A DNA stretch of 64,000 nt from JAEHDI01 sp035455185 (GTDB lineage Bacteria; Acidobacteriota; Terriglobia; Bryobacterales; Bryobacteraceae). Where the stretch lies: the NCBI GenBank assembly GCA_035455185.1, contig DATIFQ010000412.1, positions 1 through 64,000 of the forward strand. Direction: 5' to 3'. Below are positions 35,244 through 43,720 of this stretch, piece after piece (position 1 is the stretch's first letter; the number at the start of each line of letters is the position of its first letter). The notes beneath the pieces were generated by a model. The model saw only the letters and a program-made list of their open reading frames with translations. It was not told where the DNA came from and did no database searches. A program made the translations under genes and the position numbers.

Positions 35244-35827
35244 CGGGAGAGGTCGATGCCGAGTTTCTTCATTTCGTCAGCGTAATAGCGCCGGTGCAGT
35301 AGATCCCACTCCTCGGTCCCCTCTTGAATCTCGCGCTTCTGCGACTTGATTTTCAGACGAGCGGCACGATCGACTCGGTCCTCGACCTGCAGGAGCTCCG
35401 TGATCTGCTGCACAATCTCGAGCCTCACGTCGTTGGCATCTCGCTTTACCCGGATCTCCCGAGCTTTGCGCAGCGCCGAGATCAGCTTGTGCGAGATCTC
35501 GTTGATTTTGTCCCTGGAAAGCTTCATCCGGTCGCCGGTATCCCTACCCGACGCCCGCACCACCTTGCGCTGTGAGATCAGCGTGTTCTTGATACGCCTG
35601 AACATTTCCTGGTAGCTGACCCCCTCGCGCCGCATGTAATCGCTATACTGGCTCAGGATTTCCCTGACTTCGTCGTTCAAACGGTCTTCGACCTGAAGTT
35701 CGTCGGTGATGACACTCGAGACCAGTTCGGTGGCTGCCTGGGGGTTGGTGGTTTCGATGACTTGGGGACTCAGTTTGGTGACCAACTGGCGGGACAGATA
35801 GAAGATTAGTTCCCTGGGAAGAAGCAT
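35240..35827 (-). CDS. tandem DUF507 protein
   Basis: DUF507 proteins are usually about 90 residues. This 195-residue protein carries two copies. The second half (residues ~101-195) is a standard one: MKLSRDKINEISHKLISAL, ELLQVEDRVDRAARLKIKSQKR and EEWDLLHRRYYADEMKKLGI. The first half (1-95) aligns as a divergent copy: LLPRELIFYLSRQLVTKL, ITDELQVEDRLNDEVREIL and GVSYQEMFRRIKNTLI. Function is unknown. It is soluble and helical, and co-directional with rbsK. Confidence 0.88.
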   Translation of the reverse strand: MLLPRELIFYLSRQLVTKLSPQVIETTNPQAATELVSSVITDELQVEDRLNDEVREILSQYSDYMRREGVSYQEMFRRIKNTLISQRKVVRASGRDTGDRMKLSRDKINEISHKLISALRKAREIRVKRDANDVRLEIVQQITELLQVEDRVDRAARLKIKSQKREIQEGTEEWDLLHRRYYADEMKKLGIDLSR

Positions 35828-35968
35828 CCGTTGGTTGTTTCGCTCCTCAGCATCGACTCAATCAACAGTCTACTGTCCGCTGTGCGATGGTGTCAAACCG
35901 AGCGGTGGTGGCGCGAGTGCTGACAGCGGCTGCTGACAGGATCCGGGCGACGTTTCCGTCCCATGCCC

Positions 35969-35974
35969 TATAAT
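35969..35974 (+). promoter_or_regulatory. -10 box (TATAAT) of the kdsD-kdsA unit
   Basis: CCCTATAAT lies in the 210-base gap between the DUF507 and kdsD genes, 63 bases before GTG 36038. No convincing -35 was found. Nothing else recognisable lies in this gap apart from the divergent DUF507 leader, which carries GAGGAG near 35845. Confidence 0.5.
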
Positions 35975-36037
35975 CAGCATTTGCGCGGTGTCGTGACTCA
36001 AAACGTTATTGGCCTAAGCCTGAGCGGGGGCGTCTGA

Positions 36038-37024
36038 GTGGAACGCGGATCTTCCACCTGGCTGGCCGTAGCCAAGGCGGCGATGGATGTGGAAGCGAGT
36101 GCTATCTCCCTCGCGGCAAGACGGCTCGGCGAGAACCTGTGTCAAGCGGTGGAGTTGATCTTGGACCGCCCCGGGAAGGTGGTCGTGACCGGAGTCGGCA
36201 AATCCGGGCAGGTGGCGCAGAAGTTAGCGGCCACCTTGTGTAGCACCGGCATCTCTGCCGTATTCATGCATGCCGGCGACGCCGTTCACGGAGACCTTGG
36301 GGTCCTCGCGCCCGGAGATCCGTGTTTGCTGGTCTCAAAGAGCGGCGCCACTGCCGAACTGATCCGCCTAGTACCTGTGCTGCGGCAAGTTCAATGCCCT
36401 TTGATCGGGATCATCGGTGATGCGAATTCCCCCCTGGCCCGCGACGTGGATGTTTTGCTGGATGCTTCCGTGAGCAGGGAGGCCGACCCGGAGAATCCCG
36501 TGCCTACTGCCAGTACAGCCGTAGCGATGGCCCTCGGTGACGCACTGGCGGTGGCCTTGATGCACGCACGGAACTTCACTGTGGACGATTTTGGCCGTCA
36601 TCACCCCGGGGGACAACTAGGACGTAACCTCCGGCTTCAAGTGAAGGCCGCCATGCACTGCGGGGAAGAGGTTGCATGGGCGCATCGGGACGATTCGTTG
36701 AAAGCGGTCGTGATCGCGATGACACGCCGGCCGGTGGGCGCCGCTTGCGTGGTCCGAGAAGATGGGCGTCTGGAAGGGCTGATCACGGATGGCGATCTTC
36801 GCCGAGCGCTCGAGGCGCATGATGACATCCGCGGCTTAAGGGCGGCCGACGTAATGAGCGGACCACCGGTGGTGGTCTCCCCGGACGCCCGCTTGGCGGA
36901 TGCTTTGGCGCTGATGGAGAACCGGCCCCGGCAGATCTCCGTCCTTCCCGTTGTCGAACCGGCGAGCGGGCGCTGCCTTGGCTTGCTCCGGCTGCACGAC
37001 ATCTACCAGGTGGGCAATGCCTGA
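36038..37024 (+). CDS. kdsD: arabinose-5-phosphate isomerase
   Basis: KdsD converts ribulose 5-phosphate to arabinose 5-phosphate, the first step to Kdo. The 328-residue protein has a SIS sugar-isomerase domain (VVVTGVGKSGQVAQKLAATL, CLLVSKSGATAELI, DFGRHHPGGQLG) and two C-terminal CBS domains (~205-325, with VREDGRLEGLITDGDLRR). GTG 36038 is the apparent start. It overlaps kdsA by eight bases, forming a Kdo-precursor unit. Confidence 0.95.
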   Translation: MERGSSTWLAVAKAAMDVEASAISLAARRLGENLCQAVELILDRPGKVVVTGVGKSGQVAQKLAATLCSTGISAVFMHAGDAVHGDLGVLAPGDPCLLVSKSGATAELIRLVPVLRQVQCPLIGIIGDANSPLARDVDVLLDASVSREADPENPVPTASTAVAMALGDALAVALMHARNFTVDDFGRHHPGGQLGRNLRLQVKAAMHCGEEVAWAHRDDSLKAVVIAMTRRPVGAACVVREDGRLEGLITDGDLRRALEAHDDIRGLRAADVMSGPPVVVSPDARLADALALMENRPRQISVLPVVEPASGRCLGLLRLHDIYQVGNA

Positions 37025-37871
37025 GGTGACTTCCGCTTCCGCTCCCGCTCCCATTACGCTGGCCGATGCCTCGGCGCGCACCGTCGTCTTTGGCGGCGGC
37101 CGTCCACTGGCATTGATTGCGGGACCCTGCGTGATCGAGAGTGAAGAGCACGTGCATTTCCTGGCTCAACAGATCTCCTCCATCGCCGGGCCATTCGTCT
37201 TCAAGGCCTCGTTCGACAAAGCGAATCGCAGCAGTCTATCCTCTTACCGCGGTCCGGGCATCAAGGAGGGTCTGCGGATCCTGGGTGCACTCAAGGCCGC
37301 GGGCCACTTCATCCTTACGGATATCCACGAACCCGACCAGGCCGCCCAGGCAGCGGAGGTCGCCGATATTGTCCAGGTCCCCGCGTTCTTGTGCCGGCAG
37401 ACCGATCTTCTTCTGGAGGCCGGGCGGACCGGACGGATCGTCAATCTGAAGAAGGGGCAGTTTGTGGCGCCTCACGATTTCAGATTGGCGGTCGAAAAGG
37501 TTGCCTCGACAGGGAACACAAAGATCCTGCTCACCGAGCGCGGCGTTTGTTTCGGCTACAACAATCTGGTGGTAGATATGAGGGGCTTGGTGATCATGCG
37601 TAGCTTCGGCTTCCCGGTCATCTTCGACGCCACTCACAGCGTCCAATTGCCGGGAGGCGCCGGGAGTTCCTCAGACGGCCAGGCTCAATTCATCGAGCCC
37701 CTGGCGCGAGCGGCGACAGCCGTCGGAATCGATGGCCTCTTTGTGGAGGTCCATAACGCGCCCGAAAAGGCGCTGTCCGATGGGCCAAATGCTCTTCGTC
37801 TGAATCTGCTTGGAGCCCTGCTTGAAAGACTGCGGTCCATCGACGCGCTCGTGAAGACCCAACGTCCCTAG
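37017..37871 (+). CDS. kdsA: Kdo-8-phosphate synthase
   Basis: KdsA condenses arabinose 5-phosphate and phosphoenolpyruvate to Kdo 8-phosphate. The 284-residue protein shows KASFDKANRSSLSSYRGPG, TDIHEPDQAAQ, PAFLCRQTDLLLEAG and FDATHSVQLPGG. Cys38 in IAGPCVIES is the position that is Cys in metal-dependent KdsA enzymes and Asn in the E. coli type, so this should be a metal-requiring enzyme. ATG 37017 lies inside the last codons of kdsD. It meets the DUF2203 gene tail to tail with a four-base overlap. Confidence 0.96.
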   Translation: MPEVTSASAPAPITLADASARTVVFGGGRPLALIAGPCVIESEEHVHFLAQQISSIAGPFVFKASFDKANRSSLSSYRGPGIKEGLRILGALKAAGHFILTDIHEPDQAAQAAEVADIVQVPAFLCRQTDLLLEAGRTGRIVNLKKGQFVAPHDFRLAVEKVASTGNTKILLTERGVCFGYNNLVVDMRGLVIMRSFGFPVIFDATHSVQLPGGAGSSSDGQAQFIEPLARAATAVGIDGLFVEVHNAPEKALSDGPNALRLNLLGALLERLRSIDALVKTQRP

Positions 37872-38311
37872 TTTGGCGGCTCCCCCCGATGGTTGGCCAG
37901 GAAATCCGCGTCGATCCGCTGACGTCCCCGGAATCCGTCCTGGATCCTGTGCCAGTACCCGATGCCAGGCTCACCGAGCTTCCAACAAAGATACACCTCT
38001 TCGTCACGGAAGAGCGTCGGAAAATCGAGAAGGCCGTTGTCCAGATCCTTCACCAGGCAACCGAATTCCTGGATTGCATTGATCAGTTCCTTGAGCCGTG
38101 CGGCGAGGGCGTCGCGGCGGCCGCGGACGTGGATGAGTTGCTCACGGTTCACCACCGCCCCGCCGGACATGGTGACGCGTTGCACGACGGCGTTCAGTTC
38201 AGCCTCAGCATCGGCATATTGGGGCTTGATGGAGACCGCCTGCCGCAGATCCGCCTCCACCGCCGGCAGAATGCTTTCGGCTTCTTGTACGGTGAAGAGT
38301 CGTGTCGCCAT
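37868..38311 (-). CDS. DUF2203-family protein
   Basis: 147 residues. It opens with RLFTVQEAESILP and closes with the diagnostic VKDLDNGLLDFPTLF and VYLCWKLGEPGIGYWHRIQ segments. The middle is a coiled coil. Function is unknown. It follows the YjbQ gene by 12 bases on the same strand, so the two are probably co-transcribed. Confidence 0.9.
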   Translation of the reverse strand: MATRLFTVQEAESILPAVEADLRQAVSIKPQYADAEAELNAVVQRVTMSGGAVVNREQLIHVRGRRDALAARLKELINAIQEFGCLVKDLDNGLLDFPTLFRDEEVYLCWKLGEPGIGYWHRIQDGFRGRQRIDADFLANHRGEPPN

Positions 38312-38323
38312 GTGGGGCGCCGC

Positions 38324-38830
38324 TTAGATACCCGAGACTTGGACGGCGAGGCTGCGGGTACGCGGCCCGTCGAACTCGGCGAAGATGATGCTTTGCCACG
38401 TACCGAGCAGCACGCTGGCATTCCTTACCTGAAGACAGAGCGTCTGCCCCAACAGCATCCCGCGAAGATGGCTGTCGGCGTTGGACCGCTCGCAGTCGGA
38501 ATGCTCGGGGTCGTTGTGGCGCCAGTACTGGTCATGCTGCACCATCTGGCTAAGGAATGTCTTCACGTCGTGGCGGAGAGCGTCCTGCCATTCGTTCATG
38601 AAGACAGCCGTCGTCGTGTGGAGCGATTGCAAGTGAACCAGGCCATCGCGAATGCCGCTCTTTCGGACGATCTCATTCACACGGTCGGTGACATTCAGCA
38701 ACTCCATCCGTTCAGTGGTGATCCAGTCGACAATCCGACTGAAAACCCGGTAACCGGTTTGGACACCCGTCCGGCCTCCGTTGGGTTCGATCGTGGCGTC
38801 GGCCGGGGTTTCGGTATTGGTGGTGGGCAT
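38324..38830 (-). CDS. YjbQ/UPF0047 family protein
   Basis: 168 residues. The family signature is complete: LQSLHTTTAVFMNEWQDAL, then NADSHLRGMLLGQTL and LGTWQSIIFAEFDGPRTR. E. coli YjbQ has low thiamine-phosphate-synthase activity in vitro, and the true role is unclear. A longer frame reaches ATG 38902, but that ATG is part of the TATAAT promoter box. ATG 38830 has an AGGAG seven bases upstream and is chosen. It is first in a two-gene unit with DUF2203. Confidence 0.92.
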   Translation of the reverse strand: MPTTNTETPADATIEPNGGRTGVQTGYRVFSRIVDWITTERMELLNVTDRVNEIVRKSGIRDGLVHLQSLHTTTAVFMNEWQDALRHDVKTFLSQMVQHDQYWRHNDPEHSDCERSNADSHLRGMLLGQTLCLQVRNASVLLGTWQSIIFAEFDGPRTRSLAVQVSGI

Positions 38831-38900
38831 CAGCGCTCCTGTGCTCGTCTTGGATATCCGAAATACCAGTAAGATCCAGCTAACCTGGACAATTGCCCTC

Positions 38901-38906
38901 ATTATA
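38901..38906 (-). promoter_or_regulatory. -10 box (TATAAT) of the yjbQ-DUF2203 unit
   Basis: The minus-strand TTGGTATAAT lies 71-76 bases before ATG 38830, giving a normal leader that carries an AGGAG site. It rules out the longer frame beginning inside the box. Confidence 0.6.
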
Positions 38907-38962
38907 CCAAGTGCTCTGCTGTCCGACTCTTGGCTGTGCTATTAAAGGAGATCGCGAAGACC

Positions 38963-39454
38963 ATGGACGCCATCAACGCATTGAAGACTCGCCGCTCGGT
39001 TCGTGCCTACCGCCGCGAACCGATTCCCAGAGAGGCCCTTACCGACCTGATTGACTGCGCACGCCTCGCCCCAACGGCAATCAACATCCAGCCATGGGAG
39101 TTCGTGGTGGTAACCGAGCGGGAAACGCTTAATTCGATTGCCGGTACAACCGATCACGGCCGCTTTATCGCGGACGCCGCGGCTTGCGTGGTTGTGCTAT
39201 GTCAAGACACAAAGTACTTCCTCGAGGACGGCAGTTCCGCCACACTCAGCATCCTTCTCGCAGCCCATGCTCACGGGCTCGCGGGCTGCTGGGTGGCAGG
39301 TGACAAGAAGCCCTATGCAGCCGAGGTTTGCCGGATCGTCGGTGCACCGGCCAACTACCGCCTTATCAGCCTGGTCCCGATTGGGTACCCGGCAGAGCAG
39401 CCCGAGAAAGAGAAACGGCCGCTCTCCGATGTTTTGCACTGGGAAAAATTCTAA
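38963..39454 (+). CDS. nitroreductase-family protein
   Basis: 163 residues of the FMN-binding nitroreductase fold: INALKTRRSVRAYRREPIP, LAPTAINIQPWEFVVV, HAHGLAGCWVAG and VPIGYPAEQP. Such enzymes use NAD(P)H and FMN to reduce nitro-, quinone- or flavin-type substrates. ATG 38963 begins the conserved N-terminus, and AAAGGAG lies 12 bases upstream. A TTG at 38930 could add eleven residues but they are not family-like. It diverges from yjbQ. Confidence 0.9.
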   Translation: MDAINALKTRRSVRAYRREPIPREALTDLIDCARLAPTAINIQPWEFVVVTERETLNSIAGTTDHGRFIADAAACVVVLCQDTKYFLEDGSSATLSILLAAHAHGLAGCWVAGDKKPYAAEVCRIVGAPANYRLISLVPIGYPAEQPEKEKRPLSDVLHWEKF

Positions 39455-39555
39455 CTGCCGCGGGCTTCCTATTTGTTCTACTCTGGTACAGAAGGGGCTG
39501 GCGGTCCCGCCCGAAAGCTTTCTACACGCGACCCTGCCTCAACTGGGAGATTTGC

Positions 39556-40506
39556 ATGTCCAACAAGAGAACAATTGCCGTCGTCGGGGCAACCGGCGGC
39601 CAGGGGGGTGGTCTGGTCCGCTCCATCCTGGGCGATCCGAACAGCGGCTTCACCGCGCGCGCCCTGACAAGAGACGTTAGTTCCGCGAAAGCTAAAGCGC
39701 TGGAGAAGCTTGGCGCCGAGGTCGTCTCAGCCGACGTGAATGACACGGAGAGCCTGAAGAAGGCGTTCTCGGGCGCGCACGGGGCGTATTGCGTCACGTT
39801 CTACTGGGACCACTTCTCGCCGGAGAAGGAAATGGCGCATGCCGCCGCGATGGCCCAGGCCGCCAAGGACACAGGCGTCAAACACGTGATCTGGTCCACG
39901 CTCGAGGACACGCGCAAGCGTGTGCCGCTGAGCGACGGCCGCATGCCTACCCTCATGGGCAAGTACAAGGTGCCGCACTTTGACGCCAAGGGCGAGGCGA
40001 ACCATTTCTTCACCGACCTCGGCCTTCCGGTGACTTTCCTGCTGACGTCCTTCTACTGGGACAACCTGATCCACTTCGGCATGGGCCCGAAGACCGGTTC
40101 GGACGGGAAACTGGAAATCACCATGCCGATGGGTGACAAGAAGCTTCCCGGCATCGCCGTCGAGGACATCGGTAAGTGCGCGCACGGCATCTTCAAGAAG
40201 GGGCAGGATCTGATCGGCAAGACGGTCGGCATCGCCGGCGAGCACCTGACCGGTTCCCAGATGGCCGCCGCGCTGACGAAGGCTCTCGGCCGAGAAGTCC
40301 GCTACAACGACGTTCCGCCCGAGGTCTACAGGAGCTTCGGATTCCCCGGGGCCGACGACCTCGGCAACATGTTCCAGTTCAAGCGCGATTTCGAGACGGA
40401 GTACTGTGGTGCACGGAACCCCGAAGTGGCCCGCTCTCTGAACCCGTCGCTTCAGACCTTCGCGATGTGGCTCGCCGAGCACAAGAGCCGCATCCCGCTG
40501 GAATAG
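39556..40506 (+). CDS. NmrA-like NAD(P)-binding protein
   Basis: 316 residues. A Rossmann fold opens with IAVVGATGGQGGGLVRSIL. DVNDTESLKKAFSGAHG and KHVIWSTLEDTRK are typical of NmrA/HSCARG-type atypical short-chain dehydrogenases. These lack the usual Tyr-x-x-x-Lys catalytic pair and are thought to be redox sensors or unusual reductases. ATG 39556 has GGGAGA upstream and starts the family N-terminus. Confidence 0.9.
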   Translation: MSNKRTIAVVGATGGQGGGLVRSILGDPNSGFTARALTRDVSSAKAKALEKLGAEVVSADVNDTESLKKAFSGAHGAYCVTFYWDHFSPEKEMAHAAAMAQAAKDTGVKHVIWSTLEDTRKRVPLSDGRMPTLMGKYKVPHFDAKGEANHFFTDLGLPVTFLLTSFYWDNLIHFGMGPKTGSDGKLEITMPMGDKKLPGIAVEDIGKCAHGIFKKGQDLIGKTVGIAGEHLTGSQMAAALTKALGREVRYNDVPPEVYRSFGFPGADDLGNMFQFKRDFETEYCGARNPEVARSLNPSLQTFAMWLAEHKSRIPLE

Positions 40507-40543
40507 CGGTCATAAGGAACCGCAACCAAAGCGGGCGACTGAA

Positions 40544-40569
40544 TTGACAGCTTCTCGCCGCCCTGTCAA
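40544..40569. promoter_or_regulatory. TTGACAG-N12-CTGTCAA inverted repeat upstream of the GH30-like gene
   Basis: Perfect seven-base arms (40544-40550 and 40563-40569) lie 34 bases before ATG 40603. The left arm is also a consensus TTGACA -35, and CAAACT 17 bases on is a weak -10. An operator overlapping the promoter is plausible, and a hairpin is an alternative reading. Confidence 0.4.
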
Positions 40570-40602
40570 ACTTCCAAGGATTGCATTTTCGGAGGTATGC
40601 GC

Positions 40603-42033
40603 ATGCGTCTCGCCAGAGGTTTCTCCCCGGCGGCGGGAACTTTGATTCTGTGTCTGTGCACGGCGCGGGCTCTGTCCGGCCAGGCGCCCGCACCATCCAA
40701 CCGAATCACGATCGACCCCGCAAAGCAGTTCCAGGTCATCGAAGGCTTCGGACTCAACTACACGGGCCCCTATTTCCGAAACGATCAGAAACCCATGTTC
40801 GACATGCTCGTCAAGGACCTCGGTGCGAGCATGTTCCGGGTGGTCGCCTATTTCGTGTACAGCGACTGGGAGTCCACCAACGACAACGATGATCCGCATT
40901 CCGCGAATTGGGAATACTACAATTCGCGCTATTCGAACCCCGTTTTCGAAGCGACGTGGAACGGCCTTCGGCACTTGAATTCGATGGGTATCCGGCCGGT
41001 ACTCGCTCTTATGGGACCCGTCCCCGACTGGATGGTCGAGGAGGGAACGCCTCCTCCGCAGCACAAGGTTTGCCAGAGTTCATCCAAACTCGGCCGCCTG
41101 AAGCCGGAGATGTACGATGAATTCGCCGAGACAGTCGTCACCATGGCCGCCTATGCGCGGCGGAAAGCAGGTGTCGACTTCGATCTCTTCAGTCCGTTCA
41201 ACGAAACGGACTGCTATCCGCCCGAGGGGCCGCGCGTGGATCCGGATGAAGTTGCGAAGGTCCTGACTGCGGTTGCCCGCCGCATGAACCAGGAAGGTCT
41301 TGGCGATGTCCGTCTTGCGGTCGCCGACCACGCCATCATCACGACCGACTATATCAGCCCGGTCCTGAAGGACGCCGACTTGATGAAACAGGTCGGCGCA
41401 TTCACGGTTCACACATATGGTGAGGACTCGGTCGGTCCCCATGTGAAGAACGTCGCCCGGAGTGCGTTTCGCAATGTCCCGGTCTGGCTGACCGAATACG
41501 GCGACCTGAACGACCAGGACCAAACGTTCGAGAACGAATGGAAACGGTACTCTCTCGGCGCTAACCGCCGCGCTCTCACGGCTCTTAATCAGGGCGCCGG
41601 AGCGCTGTTCTATTTCAACGCCTTCGATGACTACGAGGAATGCGCCCGCCGCCTGACGTATTACGGTCTCTTTCGCAGCGCCGGCCAGGTTTACTCGCCG
41701 AAGAAGCGATACTACGCAACGAAGCAGCTGTACCACTTCGTCAAGCCGGGCGCACGGAGGATCGCCGTGACGACGGACGCTCAGGGCGTGACCATCTCAG
41801 CGTTCCAGGACGGCGAAAGTGATTCGCTGGTCGTTGTTGGCGTCAAGCAGGGGGGCCCAAATCGGCTGAAGATCACCTTGCCGGCGCCCAGCCGCGCGCC
41901 AAGAAGTTGGGACTTGTACATGACGACGCACTTGCTCGATTGCCGGAAGGTACAAACGATCCAGAACGCGGGTCCATCCCTGGAGATCGAACTGCCGGAC
42001 GAGGCAGTCTTCACCTTGACCGGCAGATTTTAG
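40603..42033 (+). CDS. exported glycoside hydrolase, clan GH-A, GH30-like
   Basis: 476 residues with a signal peptide (MRLARGFSPAAGTLILCL...). The N-terminal FQVIEGFGLNYTGPYF is the GH30-type opening. The TIM-barrel catalytic pair is visible: acid/base Glu201 in SPFNETD and nucleophile Glu298 in PVWLTEYGD. A C-terminal beta domain follows from ~390. GH30 members cut beta-linked glycans such as xylan, glucan or galactan, and which one applies here is not clear. GGAGG lies seven bases before ATG 40603 but only one base before ATG 40597, so 40603 is the start. Confidence 0.88.
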   Translation: MRLARGFSPAAGTLILCLCTARALSGQAPAPSNRITIDPAKQFQVIEGFGLNYTGPYFRNDQKPMFDMLVKDLGASMFRVVAYFVYSDWESTNDNDDPHSANWEYYNSRYSNPVFEATWNGLRHLNSMGIRPVLALMGPVPDWMVEEGTPPPQHKVCQSSSKLGRLKPEMYDEFAETVVTMAAYARRKAGVDFDLFSPFNETDCYPPEGPRVDPDEVAKVLTAVARRMNQEGLGDVRLAVADHAIITTDYISPVLKDADLMKQVGAFTVHTYGEDSVGPHVKNVARSAFRNVPVWLTEYGDLNDQDQTFENEWKRYSLGANRRALTALNQGAGALFYFNAFDDYEECARRLTYYGLFRSAGQVYSPKKRYYATKQLYHFVKPGARRIAVTTDAQGVTISAFQDGESDSLVVVGVKQGGPNRLKITLPAPSRAPRSWDLYMTTHLLDCRKVQTIQNAGPSLEIELPDEAVFTLTGRF

Positions 42034-42060
42034 CCTTTTGGCTGGTTCAGCCTGTTCAGG
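42034..42060. terminator. possible bidirectional terminator between convergent genes
   Basis: Two short hairpins, AGCC-TTTT-GGCT and AGCCTG-TT-CAGGCT, fill the 27-base gap between the GH30-like and ThuA-like stop codons. Both are weak and lack a T-run, so this is tentative. Confidence 0.3.
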
Positions 42061-43011
42061 CTATTTCCGCGGATGGATCGCTTGTTCCGCCTTCTCGCGG
42101 CTGAAGTCGGCGGGCATCGCGCCCTCCGCAGTCTCGAACAACTCCTTCCACGACGGCGTCTTCGAAGCGATCCCGTCACGGGGAATGTCAACACCCGCAA
42201 TCCAGGCGATCCCGTTCAACAGCACTCTGCGGTAGTTATCGTCCGCCAGAGCCCAGTGGTAGTGCGCGCCGGTGAAACCGAAGCCCCGCCCGCCGCCGGG
42301 ACGATCGTACGCCCACGCCACGTGCTCCGCCATCCCCTTGCGCGAGCGGACCACGGGATTTCCCGAGTGCGGGCCGTCCGGTCCTTGCCGGGTTGCGTCC
42401 GGAGGCACCGCAGTTAAGATCGGAGTCACGCCGTCCATGTTTTCGCGGAAGCGCATGTGGTAGTACCATTCGTCGCGCATCGTGAAGGGACGTACGCCGC
42501 GAGTCACCGGATGTTCGGGCAACCGTTCGAAACGGGCGGTCCAGATGGGATTTACCGACCAGTAGGTTTCGTAGTAACCGCCGATCCACTGGAGCAACTT
42601 ATCGCCGGGCTCACCTTCGGGAGCTACCAACGCATAGTGCAGCACGGCCAGGCCCACGCCTTTCTTCATCAGCGCGTCGAGCGCCTCAAGATGAGGCAGC
42701 ATCGGGTGCTTGTCGCCGCCGTCCATGTAGATCACAACGGCGCTCGCATTATCAAAGTAAGACGGCTCGGCCGGCCAGCCGTCCCGGTGGACTATCGCCT
42801 CCACGCCCGGCAAACTCTCGTTGAGGCGCTTCGCCAGAAATAGGCAGCCTGCGTTGTGGGAATGCTCACCGTAACCGTGCGTCTTCACGCCGGCGATGAA
42901 CACGATCCGCTTCTTCGGAGCCCCCGACGCACTCAGCCCCGCCAGAGTGCCAACGAAAGTCCGGCGAGAGAACAGCGGGCGGCCATCAGAGCACAGGAAG
43001 TCACTGGACAT
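42061..43011 (-). CDS. exported ThuA-like protein
   Basis: 316 residues. The N-terminus FSRRTFVGTLAGLSASGA is a twin-arginine export signal. The body is a ThuA/trehalose-utilisation-type glutamine-amidotransferase-like fold (VFIAGVKTHGYGEHSHNAG, YFDNASAVVIYMDGG, AHYHWALADDNYRRVLLNGI). ThuA-like proteins cluster with sugar metabolism genes in soil bacteria, and their chemistry is unresolved. The start is ATG 43011, just before the Tat motif. It is convergent with the GH30-like gene. Confidence 0.88.
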   Translation of the reverse strand: MSSDFLCSDGRPLFSRRTFVGTLAGLSASGAPKKRIVFIAGVKTHGYGEHSHNAGCLFLAKRLNESLPGVEAIVHRDGWPAEPSYFDNASAVVIYMDGGDKHPMLPHLEALDALMKKGVGLAVLHYALVAPEGEPGDKLLQWIGGYYETYWSVNPIWTARFERLPEHPVTRGVRPFTMRDEWYYHMRFRENMDGVTPILTAVPPDATRQGPDGPHSGNPVVRSRKGMAEHVAWAYDRPGGGRGFGFTGAHYHWALADDNYRRVLLNGIAWIAGVDIPRDGIASKTPSWKELFETAEGAMPADFSREKAEQAIHPRK

Positions 43012-43054
43012 GAACCGTACTCTAACATCGTTCAGGCGGAGTGTTCCGGCGGCG

Positions 43055-43265
43055 TTAGCGCCCAACGCCGAACCACGGCATGCTGGTCAGGTTGACATTG
43101 ATGGCGAGATCAGCGGGTGTTCCCGGCGAGGGCGTCCGGCGGCGCGGTCGCAGGTTCCGAATCGTGCCGGTCTCCATCACAAAGCCGTCCCCTGCCGGAA
43201 GGTCCTCAAGATGGCGGTTCAATCATCGGCGGCCCGACAAAGATGAGGTCGTTCTCACGAATATC
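43055..43265 (-). pseudogene. C-terminal remnant of an unidentified leftward gene
   Basis: Read leftward, two frames together give protein-like sequence: ENDLIFVGPPMIEPP ends at a stop at 43206, then GDGFVMETGTIRNLR and DLAINVNLTSMPWFGVG end at TAA 43055. They are out of frame with each other. The opposite strand reads as Arg-rich low-quality protein. I cannot assign a family. The rest of 43012-43389 holds nothing recognisable. Confidence 0.35.
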
Positions 43266-43389
43266 GTCTCAAGTTCAGACATTCCCCCGTTTTACCCACA
43301 TGCCCGACTTTCGTTGCGGGAGCAGTTTGCACAGAAGAAACGCTCCGGTCGCTTCCCGTCTACAGCACCGCAGAACGCAAACGACCACA

Positions 43390-43720
43390 GGTCGGGCAAG
43401 GGCGACAGCAACTACGACATCCGGCAGACGATGACAACCAATGGGGTCTGGATGTTGCCGTTCGGGCCGGGTCAGCGATTCCTACAAAGCCAGGGATTCG
43501 CGGGAAAGCTGGTGGGCCGGTGGGAACTGAGCGCCTTTCACGCCGCGCGCACGGGAAGGGCGACTAACTTCTCCATAAGCCGCAGCTCGAAAGATCTGCC
43601 GGACGGTAACAGCAGCAACCAGCGTCCCGACGTTGTGCCCGGCGTTTCCATCTACCCGGAACACCAGACCCTCGACAACTGGTTCAACATCGCCGCTTTC
43701 GCGGTTCCAGCCAAGGGGAC
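43390..43720 (+). pseudogene. remnant of an Oar-like TonB-dependent receptor
   Basis: An in-frame stretch matches the C-terminal barrel region of acidobacterial Oar-like, carboxypeptidase-regulatory TonB receptors: NYDIRQTMTTNGVWMLPFGP, LVGRWELSAFHAARTGRA, DGNSSNQRPDVVPGVSIYP and NWFNIAAFAVPAKGTYG. Intact receptors are ~1000 residues with a plug domain and a final barrel strand. Here only ~110 codons remain and the frame runs straight into the phytase remnant. Confidence 0.75.

Noticed and set aside
38831..38902. Longer N-terminus for the YjbQ-family protein
   Set aside because: Its ATG is part of the TATAAT promoter box, and an AGGAG site sits before ATG 38830.
43080..43389. Plus-strand coding continuation of the TonB-receptor remnant
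   Set aside because: This part is Arg-rich without receptor motifs. The minus strand reads more protein-like, so only 43390-43720 is assigned to the receptor.
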